59,870 bases of DNA from Candidatus Kaelpia aquatica (GTDB taxonomy: Bacteria; Omnitrophota; Gorgyraeia; Kaelpiales; Kaelpiaceae): positions 1 to 59,870 of the forward strand of contig JAVCCU010000019.1 of assembly GCA_030765335.1 (NCBI GenBank), given 5' to 3'. The notes beneath the pieces are model-generated. The model did not search any database. It was given only the letters and a program-made list of their open reading frames with translations, and had not been told where the DNA came from. The position numbers were made by a program, and so were the translations under genes. Below are positions 53,238 to 59,870 of this stretch, piece after piece; position 1 is the stretch's first letter; the number at the start of each line of letters is the position of its first letter.

Positions 53238-54632
53238 TTAATCAGCCCCATCAAAATTGGCGTCGACAAACTCCTGAGGCAATAAGTCTTTGGCCTGCTT
53301 CTTAATAGCCGCCGGCTTAATGAACTTACCTACTGCCTCTTTTGTACCTTTGATATTGAGCTGTTTAAAAAGAAAATCAAACTCTTCTTCAAGTTTTGAT
53401 GCAATATCATTTTTTATATTTTTATCAACACAATGTATCTTCTGTTTAAAATTACCCAGAGCCTGCTTTCTAACTTTGTACAAGAACTGCTCTTCTGTCT
53501 GGCCTTCCTTCCAATCAGACTTGAAATTCTCTTTCAACCAATCATAGATCTCGGTCTTTAAATCAGAAGGCATATTGTCATAGATAATATTCTGAAACTG
53601 TGTAGCTAAATGTATCTCTGCGGCAGCTGTCTCGGGGAATTTATTGAAAGCCTCTTTAGGTAAGGTGGATGCGCCATGTTGAACAGCACCTGCCATCTCA
53701 TAACTCTTCTTTGAAATTTCAGATAACTCTTTAAGGGTGTCAAAGTCTACTTTGACTTCAGCAACGCTACCGTCAGGAAGAACAACACCGCCATGCGTAG
53801 TTCCAGTCTGAATACTAATCTTGCTTATCCCCTCACAGCTTCCTTCTAAAAGCTCTAAGTATCCCTTCATAAATGCATTTAAATCTTCAGAAGTTGAGTT
53901 CTTGCTTCCAACCTCACCTATCTCCCCGCCTATAGAGACCGTTACACCCTCTATCTCCTGAGATCTGATATATTTAGTTAGTTCAGATGTAACCCAGCAA
54001 TTATGTTCCTGCTGCTCATCGAGCACCTCTTTGGAGAGATCTACAAGCGTCGATGCGTCTATATCTATATTGTAAAAACCTCCCTGTATTGATTCACTTA
54101 TAAACTTCTTTATCTCAGACAAAGCTTTCTCTTTGTTTGTCTGAAAATCGCTCAGCTTAACTTGGAAATGGTCCCCTTGTACAAAAACGCAACCTTTATA
54201 ACCTTCTTTAATAGCTGCGGCAAGACAGACTGCGGTATACTCCAGCGGACGCTGCCCTGTATAGCCCATCTCAGATCTTGCAATTTCAAATATAAAAGCA
54301 GCTGCGTCTATCTTTCCAGCTGCGCGAAATACCGCTCTGGCAGTATCATATGTTAATGTGCGCAGATTCATAGCCGGAACTGTAAATCCTGAAGCTTCAC
54401 CTCTACCTATAGCCTTGTAGAGATCATGTATAGAAGCAGGGTAGATACCGCTCTGTCCTGCTAATTCCCAGATTACAGCAGCATACCCTGCCTTCTTTTT
54501 AATATCATCTTCAAATATAATGCTCTCCAGCAACTTATCAATGCCTTCTGCCATAAGAACTCCTTCATCTTCAATAACTAGACTCCCGCCTTCAAACCTA
54601 ACTCCAGCAATACTCATTTTAAGCTCGCTCAT
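53238..54632 (-). CDS. Class II aldolase (FbaA-like) with long C-terminal extension
   Basis: 464 residues, well above the 285-360 usual for class II fructose-bisphosphate aldolases. Core motifs: FTVPAMNLRTLTYDTARAVF, VQGDHFQVK (metal His), IDIDASTLVDL, VSIGGEIGEVG, ISIQTGTTHGG and VQHGASTLPKEAF. The last 110 residues are an extra helical region (WLKENFKSDWKEGQTEEQF...). Probably a sugar-phosphate aldolase of the central or glycan metabolism; exact substrate is uncertain. GGAGG ribosome site. Confidence 0.78.
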   Translation of the reverse strand: MSELKMSIAGVRFEGGSLVIEDEGVLMAEGIDKLLESIIFEDDIKKKAGYAAVIWELAGQSGIYPASIHDLYKAIGRGEASGFTVPAMNLRTLTYDTARAVFRAAGKIDAAAFIFEIARSEMGYTGQRPLEYTAVCLAAAIKEGYKGCVFVQGDHFQVKLSDFQTNKEKALSEIKKFISESIQGGFYNIDIDASTLVDLSKEVLDEQQEHNCWVTSELTKYIRSQEIEGVTVSIGGEIGEVGSKNSTSEDLNAFMKGYLELLEGSCEGISKISIQTGTTHGGVVLPDGSVAEVKVDFDTLKELSEISKKSYEMAGAVQHGASTLPKEAFNKFPETAAAEIHLATQFQNIIYDNMPSDLKTEIYDWLKENFKSDWKEGQTEEQFLYKVRKQALGNFKQKIHCVDKNIKNDIASKLEEEFDFLFKQLNIKGTKEAVGKFIKPAAIKKQAKDLLPQEFVDANFDGAD

Positions 54633-54653
54633 TATTCTACCTCCAAAACTCTG

Positions 54654-55526
54654 TTATATTAAATTAGCTCGTTCCAATATTTTTGGAACTGATTCTGCTT
54701 TACCTAATGTCATAATATGAACACCGTGGGAAAATTGCTTTAATTCTACGATTAATCTAGCTGCTATTTCGATACCTTTTTCAGCCTCATCCTTAGCATC
54801 CTTAAGTTCAGCTATTATCTCCTTGGGAACATTGACTCCGCTTACATGCTTGTTCATATACTTTGCCATCTTAACTGACTTAAGGACTATAATTCCTGCC
54901 AAAATATAGACATCAAGACCCTTTGTCTCTTCATAAAAACTCTTAAACTTATCAACGCTATAGACAGCTTGAGACTGCAAGAATCTAGCACCCGCTTTGA
55001 TCTTCTTCTTTGTCTTAACAAATTCAAGTTCAAAAGGATCAGCCTCCGGAAAAGAGGCTGCTCCTACAAAGAAATCTGTAGGCTTATTAAGTTTATTACC
55101 TGAAGAATCGACTCCCTTGTTCAATCCGGATATTATATCTAGGAGCTGAACAGAATCAATATCAAAGACAGCTTTAGCCTGAGGATGATCCCCATTTTCA
55201 ATTGCATCTCCTGTAAGAGCAAGCACATTCTTAATACCTAAAATAGAAGCTCCAAGCAATTCAGATTGTATTGCAACTCTATTTCTATCTCTTGTTGTTA
55301 TCTGATATATCGGCTCAACTCCGCTCTCCATGAGAACCTTCGCTATTGCAAGCGGCGAAGCCTTCATAACAGAGCTCTGGTTATCGGTAATATTTACCGC
55401 ATCAACGGAATCTCTATAAATATCTGCCTCTCTCCTTATCTCAGTGATATCGGTCCCCTTAGGCGGAGCTACCTCAGCAGTAATAACATACTTACCATTT
55501 TTTAAAGATTCTCTTAATTCACTCAT
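54654..55526 (-). CDS. metF: Methylenetetrahydrofolate reductase (MetF family)
   Basis: About 290 residues: KYVITAEVAPPKGTD, VDAVNITDNQSSVMKASPLA, EPIYQITTRDRNRVAIQSEL, NVLALTGDAI, FFVGAASFPEADP, FLQSQAVYSVDKF, GVHIMTLGKAE. FAD-binding TIM-barrel that reduces methylene-THF. ATG at 55526 follows GGAG; the TTG at 55538 is less likely. Short MetF forms beside POR are common in anaerobes with a Wood-Ljungdahl pathway, but no further pathway genes are in the window. Confidence 0.9.
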   Translation of the reverse strand: MSELRESLKNGKYVITAEVAPPKGTDITEIRREADIYRDSVDAVNITDNQSSVMKASPLAIAKVLMESGVEPIYQITTRDRNRVAIQSELLGASILGIKNVLALTGDAIENGDHPQAKAVFDIDSVQLLDIISGLNKGVDSSGNKLNKPTDFFVGAASFPEADPFELEFVKTKKKIKAGARFLQSQAVYSVDKFKSFYEETKGLDVYILAGIIVLKSVKMAKYMNKHVSGVNVPKEIIAELKDAKDEAEKGIEIAARLIVELKQFSHGVHIMTLGKAESVPKILERANLI

Positions 55527-55561
55527 TATTTTCTCCAAGACAAAAACCTGGATTTGAAAAA

Positions 55562-57961
55562 TTAATCCTTATCCAACCTCTCCCAATTAATATCATAAAC
55601 ACTGGCCAACTCTTTAAGTTCGGGAGTCAGTTCGAAGTTGCTTCTAATAATAGTCGCTATATTATTTTGTACAATGTATCTGTAATAGTCAATCTTTAAG
55701 TTAAGCATCTCTTGATGAAATCTCCTTAATATGGTCACATTCCCTGAGAGAGGGTCTACTAAAATCTCTTCCGATATCTCAGAAGCTATCTCTGCAACCA
55801 TTATGCTAACTGCATCCATGTCCATCTCAAGACGCATCTTATCTATCTTTAAAAATAACCTCTTAAGGTCTTCTATGGCTTTAAAATCACGACTGCTTTT
55901 AAAGAGAAGTAGGCTCTCCTTAATCTGATTATGAACAATGCTGGCCCCTAAAAGATGCATCTCATAGGGCAACAATAAGCCTATATCTCTATACTCTTCC
56001 ATCAGCTCTACATTATTATCCCAAATATCTCCCAATACATTAAATATACTGTCTTTTTTGGCTCTAAAAATGTGCTCTAATATTCTCTCCTGCTCTCCTG
56101 GATAGATATCTTTGACCTTATAACAGCCATCGGGAAAGAAACGGCTGAACATCTCTTTCAACCTCTTCTTATCTGATATCCAGACCCCATCTTGAAATCT
56201 CTCTTCTATCTCTTTATATACCCCTTCTTCAAAATCTCTTAAAAAACATTCTCTCTCCCCGCCTCTAGTCTTAAGCAATATATATATCTTCTCAGACTCA
56301 CCCAGAGAGATTCTATCTTTTATAGCAATGCGTCCAAACTCCAACTCATCATCCCCTTGGGTAATCTTCTGCTCATTACGCTTCTCTATCTTAAACTTAT
56401 AAAAGCCGCCTTCATCGTTAAAAAAAGAGCTCTTTATAAGATAGCTGGATAGATAATTATCCCAACCCTGAATTTGGGGCTTCACAAACCTCTCATAGAC
56501 AACCCTGCCATTACCGAGCTCCTCTAAGTTGCTCTTGGCTAACTGCAGCTTCTCTAAAAAGCCTTGCTCCAAATCAACACCTGAGGCCTCTTTGGCTAAC
56601 TGCATCGCTCTAGCTGCATATCGTAAGTTCTGCACAGGCTCAATACCGGATATCTCATCAAAAAACCAGCCACAGCTTGTATAGTAAAGCATCCTCATAT
56701 GTTCCATCTCAAGCAGCCTGAAGGCCTGAGGTGATCTCTTTCTATCTTTACAATGTTTATCTATGAACTCAGATACAACCTTATCAGAAGGCTCTATAAT
56801 TACTTGAATAAAATCATTTCTAGCTTCCCAAGGATCATTTAAAACCTCTTTGCCTTGATCGATGAATATCTTATCTATCTCGCCTCTAAGCCAATCTAAG
56901 GCGTCTCTTAGAGGTTTTCTCCAGCTCTGATTCCACCCAGGCCTATCAACTGTTCTGCATCCACAATCATCATGCCAGCGTCCAACGCCATGAGAACAAC
57001 TCCAGGAAGTGCCCAGCCCATCTTCCCCTTCTTTTATTAAAGCTTCATATTCCGGAGGGTTTTTCTCTAAAAAACTTCCGTAATTAAGAGTCTCAATCCC
57101 TTCTGAAGGTAATTCATATTTCATAAGATAAGCAAGACACATCTCGCTAAAAGGATGGTGATGCCCAAAAGTCTCTCCATCTGTTGCAATAGAGACCAGA
57201 TTGCCTGTGCCATAAGAAGATGAGATCCTCTTAGCACAAGATTGAGCGCTATGCATTATATGCTGAAAAGATATTGCATGAGAGATATCACCTTGATAGA
57301 AGAAACAATCTATAAATTCGGTCTTATCCTGTCCTAAAAATATCCTATAAGGCACCCCTATATTGACAGAGCCATCTGAAACATCCTGCCACTGCTTCTG
57401 ATTTAACTTTCTGATTTTACTCACTTGATTAGGAGCTAAGATTACATATTTAATATTATATTTTTTAAGATATTTAAGCGTATCATAGTTGCAAGCTGTC
57501 TCCGGCAGCCAAATTCCCTCGCTTGCACGGCCAAAGATATGCTCAAAAAATTTCAGCCCCCAACAAAGCTGAGTATCCTTGTCTTTATCATCAGCCAAAG
57601 GCATAATCATATGATTGTAAGGCTGAGCTATGGCATTGCCATGGCCGTTGTTCATCTCTCTGCTCTCTAGGTCAGCCGTTTTAATAAAATCTATAAATCG
57701 AGGATGCTTATCTCTTAACCAAAGAAGTAAAGTAGGTCCAAAATCAAAATTTATGTAGGAATAATTATTTTTTATCTGGATTACCTTGCCATCTCTATCA
57801 AAAATCCTAGCGGTTGCATTGGGGAGATAGCACTCCCAGTAGATCCTCTCATTCCAATCATGGCTGGGATAAGCAGAGTCCTGGCGGGATAGATTCATCC
57901 ACCAAGGATCTTCTCTAGGAGGCTGATAAAAATGTCCGTGAAGGACAAAAAATTTACTCAT
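55562..57961 (-). CDS. GH57 glycoside hydrolase with DUF3536
   Basis: 799 residues. The N-terminal GH57 barrel begins FVLHGHFYQPPREDPW; the nucleophile lies in GIWLPETACNY and the acid/base region in SIATDGETFGHHHPF; WSCSHGVGRWHDDCGC follows. The C-terminal half (about 380-799) is DUF3536, usual partner of this GH57 branch. The family comprises amylases, branching enzymes and related alpha-glucan enzymes, suggesting storage-glucan turnover. Cytoplasmic, no signal peptide. Confidence 0.9.
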   Translation of the reverse strand: MSKFFVLHGHFYQPPREDPWWMNLSRQDSAYPSHDWNERIYWECYLPNATARIFDRDGKVIQIKNNYSYINFDFGPTLLLWLRDKHPRFIDFIKTADLESREMNNGHGNAIAQPYNHMIMPLADDKDKDTQLCWGLKFFEHIFGRASEGIWLPETACNYDTLKYLKKYNIKYVILAPNQVSKIRKLNQKQWQDVSDGSVNIGVPYRIFLGQDKTEFIDCFFYQGDISHAISFQHIMHSAQSCAKRISSSYGTGNLVSIATDGETFGHHHPFSEMCLAYLMKYELPSEGIETLNYGSFLEKNPPEYEALIKEGEDGLGTSWSCSHGVGRWHDDCGCRTVDRPGWNQSWRKPLRDALDWLRGEIDKIFIDQGKEVLNDPWEARNDFIQVIIEPSDKVVSEFIDKHCKDRKRSPQAFRLLEMEHMRMLYYTSCGWFFDEISGIEPVQNLRYAARAMQLAKEASGVDLEQGFLEKLQLAKSNLEELGNGRVVYERFVKPQIQGWDNYLSSYLIKSSFFNDEGGFYKFKIEKRNEQKITQGDDELEFGRIAIKDRISLGESEKIYILLKTRGGERECFLRDFEEGVYKEIEERFQDGVWISDKKRLKEMFSRFFPDGCYKVKDIYPGEQERILEHIFRAKKDSIFNVLGDIWDNNVELMEEYRDIGLLLPYEMHLLGASIVHNQIKESLLLFKSSRDFKAIEDLKRLFLKIDKMRLEMDMDAVSIMVAEIASEISEEILVDPLSGNVTILRRFHQEMLNLKIDYYRYIVQNNIATIIRSNFELTPELKELASVYDINWERLDKD

Positions 57962-57971
57962 TTAAATAGGC

Positions 57972-58427
57972 CTATTCTTCAGTTTCTTTAAATATACTTA
58001 ATACTTCTTCTTTAGATTCAGCCAAAAGAAGCTTTTTCCTAAAGTATTCCTTTTTAAGCAGCCTGCTCAACTGAGCAAGAGTTTTAAGATAATTACCTAC
58101 ATCATCAAAGGGGGTGCCGATCAAAAAGATAAGATGGGCAGGATTGGCATCTAAAGCATCAAAATCGACCCCGGAGAGCGACCTTCCAAAAGATATAGTA
58201 AGACGTTTAACACCTTTACTTCTAGCGTGAGGCAGCGCAATGCCTTCACCTATCCCAGTCGAACCTAGTTTTTCCCGGGCATATATATCGCCCAAAAATG
58301 AATCTAAGTCCTCAATCTGACTACAGCCTTGCATCAGATCTACTATCTCTTTAATAGCTTCTCTTTTATCTTTAGACTCTACATCCAGCTTTATAAAATT
58401 TGAATCTAAGAGTTCGCTTATTTTCAT
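57972..58427 (-). CDS. PTS EIIA type-2 (fructose/nitrogen) domain protein
   Basis: 151 residues: ISELLDSNFIKLDVESKDKREAI, STGIGEGIALPHARSKGV with the phosphorylated His, and LIFLIGTPFDD. A lone EIIA with no EIIB/EIIC, HPr or EI nearby, so it may be a regulatory (PtsN-like) sensor of phosphorylation state rather than part of a sugar importer. First gene of a possible operon with GH57, metF, the aldolase and por genes. Confidence 0.9.
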   Translation of the reverse strand: MKISELLDSNFIKLDVESKDKREAIKEIVDLMQGCSQIEDLDSFLGDIYAREKLGSTGIGEGIALPHARSKGVKRLTISFGRSLSGVDFDALDANPAHLIFLIGTPFDDVGNYLKTLAQLSRLLKKEYFRKKLLLAESKEEVLSIFKETEE

Positions 58428-58760
58428 CTCTTACTGCTTCCCTCCTCCCATAATTACAATCTGCACATTAACACAATATGTTAGTCCATATTAAATTCCT
58501 GTCAAGATTAAAAACAGTAAATTTAGACATTAAAATATTGAGGTGCATAATATACGCCTATGAAATTTGAAAAATTACTATATTTTATCACTTTGATTAA
58601 AACCAAGAGATAAATTGATTTTATTCAAAGATCTCATAAATTTAAACAGCTGAGGCGCTGCCTTTACTTTATGCTTTCCTATTTTAGAAATATCAAAATC
58701 TAAGCGAAAACTCTAAACTAAGGGCAAAATTTTCTTATAAAAAATAACTTGGCATTACTT
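58428..58760. other. Gene-free 333-base stretch
   Basis: Contains the promoter for the PTS EIIA gene (58478-58505). The rest is AT-rich; only a weak AAAGTAA/TTATTTT hairpin follows the stop of the cysteine-rich gene near 58741-58760. No tRNA, repeat or small ORF with ribosome site was seen. Confidence 0.5.
58478..58505 (-). promoter_or_regulatory. Probable promoter of the PTS EIIA-GH57-metF-por operon
   Basis: Minus strand TTGACA (58505-58500), 16 bases, TAACAT (58483-58478). Leader of about 45 bases to the ATG at 58427 with GGAGGAGGG in it. Confidence 0.5.
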
Positions 58761-59870
58761 TTAATCTTCACACTCTCTATGCTCACAACATCTTTCAGTT
58801 TCATCGCAATCAGATGGAAGACATTGTCTTCTTTGCAGCATCAGATTTTCAGGGCAATCACCCCCACTACATCTTATATCTTCCCAAGAGGTACATTCAC
58901 ACCCGCAACTGACATCTTGCACTGACCGTCTTTCTCTGTCACACCCTTCAGGAAAACATTCTCTAACCTGATAACGAATACCAACCTGCCAACTACAATC
59001 ACCAGGTTCCCATTCAGTACAATAGTCACAAGTTTGGCACTCATCAGGGACAAATGAACGACTCTCTTCTGAACACCATGGCTTATCATCCAGGCAATTC
59101 CGCGTTAAAGGTTTCCACAGAGGTCCTAAATCACCTGCTCCACATTCACCCCATTCCCAATCACTGCATTCCTGACAACCCGCACATTCTTCTGTTCCAG
59201 ATACACATCTTTCTTCTCTATCGCATTGCTCTTCTTCTAGAGAATTGCAGATCCTTGTATCATATCGCTCTATAGGACTACAATCTCCAAGGTTACATCC
59301 TTGTTGCTCCCAAGGAGTACAATTACATCCGTCACAAAGATCTCCCTCACATTCACCCCACTCAACTGTTACTTCCTCACAGCTAGTAGAACAATATGTG
59401 CATTCTCCTTCATCTGGAGGAGTACACTCATTGCCATTGGCATTACCATCATCACAATCTTCACCTGGATCTCGTACTCCATTTCCGCAAAGATTCGGAT
59501 CGGGGCCAGAGCAATCGCTATTTTCTGTACAAGGAATTCCACCTCCGCCCGGAACACAAAGCCCATCTACAGTACAGGATTTAGGGCCAGCTGTTGTTCC
59601 GGAACAATCCTCATTACAGTATCCCAGCTCTCCATTGAACTCACCGTCGTCACACTCTTCCCCTGTATCTTGAGTCCCATCTCCGCAAATCCCCGACGAC
59701 AAACAATCCCAATCTATTACCTCCTCAACTGCATCACACTTTTCACCATCACCATTTATTGAGCAGACTCCACTACCGTCTGTCATACAACGTTTTACCG
59801 ATCCTAAACAATCCCAATCTATTACCTCCTCAACTACATCACACTTTTCACCATCACCATTTATTGAGCA
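58761..59870 (-). CDS. Cysteine-rich DUF4215 / thrombospondin-like surface protein (5' end outside window)
   Basis: The frame is open from the right edge to the TAA at 58761: about 369 residues of a larger protein. From the N-terminal side: two 35-residue repeats (CSINGDGEKCDxVEEVIDWD), then two DUF4215-type cysteine repeats (CGDGTQDTGEECDDG, CGNGVRDPGEDCDDGN), then about 4 thrombospondin-1-like units (CTPWEQQGCN, CSDWEWGECG, CTEWEPGDCS, CTSWEDIRCS, each with later R..R.C). It ends CCEHRECED. Very high Cys content implies an oxidising, secreted location with many disulfides; adhesion or surface binding is the usual role. An in-frame ATG at 59786 is internal to the repeat, not the start. Confidence 0.88.
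   Translation of the reverse strand, partial: CSINGDGEKCDVVEEVIDWDCLGSVKRCMTDGSGVCSINGDGEKCDAVEEVIDWDCLSSGICGDGTQDTGEECDDGEFNGELGYCNEDCSGTTAGPKSCTVDGLCVPGGGGIPCTENSDCSGPDPNLCGNGVRDPGEDCDDGNANGNECTPPDEGECTYCSTSCEEVTVEWGECEGDLCDGCNCTPWEQQGCNLGDCSPIERYDTRICNSLEEEQCDREERCVSGTEECAGCQECSDWEWGECGAGDLGPLWKPLTRNCLDDKPWCSEESRSFVPDECQTCDYCTEWEPGDCSWQVGIRYQVRECFPEGCDRERRSVQDVSCGCECTSWEDIRCSGGDCPENLMLQRRQCLPSDCDETERCCEHRECED
59701..59870 (-). repeat. Tandem coding repeat, 105-base period
   Basis: 59701-59765 and 59806-59870 are identical at 64 of 65 bases; the period of 105 bases equals 35 codons. The array continues beyond the right edge, so copy number is unknown. The near identity indicates recent duplication or gene conversion. 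Confidence 0.9.

Noticed and set aside
59245-59673. 142-codon plus-strand ORF opposite the cysteine-rich gene
   Set aside because: Low-complexity Ser/Pro/His composition caused by reading the Cys/Gly/Asp-rich gene in antisense; the minus-strand frame has clear DUF4215 repeats.
1-59870. CRISPR arrays, IS elements, rRNA operons, toxin-antitoxin pairs
   Set aside because: Looked for regular spaced repeats, transposases, rRNA motifs and paired small genes; none seen.

Overview
The window is AT-rich bacterial chromosome, densely packed, with nearly every gene on the minus strand. Lipid-A-type and heptosyltransferase-like genes, a secretin and many polyprenyl-phosphate-sugar glycosyltransferases point to a diderm (outer-membrane) anaerobe. 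Pyruvate:ferredoxin oxidoreductase, a MetF-type reductase, GH57, the many TPR/GT-C proteins and the giant cysteine-rich protein fit an Omnitrophota-like member of the PVC neighbourhood. That placement is inference; there is no rRNA or marker set here to prove it. No IS element, CRISPR array or rRNA was seen.

Layout, left to right. 1-1228: 5' part of a HEAT-repeat exported protein (cut by the window edge) with a good promoter, then a gene-free stretch holding a tRNA-Ala gene truncated after its anticodon arm and short direct repeats. 1229-9345: DUF3108 lipoprotein, a double GT9 heptosyltransferase, the tRNA-modification pair trmI/ttuA, an AAA ATPase, and a GT2 / LAB_N / GT39 lipid-sugar transfer cassette. 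9357-11208: four pseudopilin-like genes in the order H-I-J-K of a type II secretion system (T2SS). 11231-26262: a large glycan locus with two radical SAM enzymes, GT9s, a GT4, GT39-like membrane transferases and three tandem TMTC-like (GT-C plus TPR) proteins. 26268-26753: the main pilin/pseudopilin gene as its own unit with strong RBS and terminator. 26838-28670: the only plus-strand glycosyltransferase.

28648-39686: GT2, PilZ protein and a T2SS/type IV pilus machine (GspF, GspE, pseudo-receiver, coiled-coil/TPR protein, secretin GspD, GspC/PilP-like, PilO/GspM-like, PilM-PilN fusion = GspL-like) headed by a class II aldolase-like gene. 39788-41441: a plus-strand periplasmic prolyl isomerase with a textbook promoter. 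41445-49550: housekeeping operon (nrdR, dCMP deaminase, glyA, rpiB, low-Mr phosphatase, Sua5/YwlC, purE, purD, purM) and a separately transcribed purB. 49587-58505: ferredoxin, a small unknown, porB-A-D-G, an extended class II aldolase, metF-like, GH57 and a PTS EIIA, probably from a promoter near 58500. 58761-59870: C-terminal part of a large cysteine-rich DUF4215 / thrombospondin-like protein running off the right edge.

How it fits together: the T2SS core, its pseudopilins and a large set of polyprenyl-P-sugar-dependent transferases are interleaved, suggesting a combined secretion and surface/protein glycosylation programme. The most unusual regulatory signal is a recurrent arrangement in which a -35/-10 pair with about 17 bp spacer ends exactly 6 bases before the start codon of genes that lack a Shine-Dalgarno sequence, i.e. 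probable leaderless transcripts.
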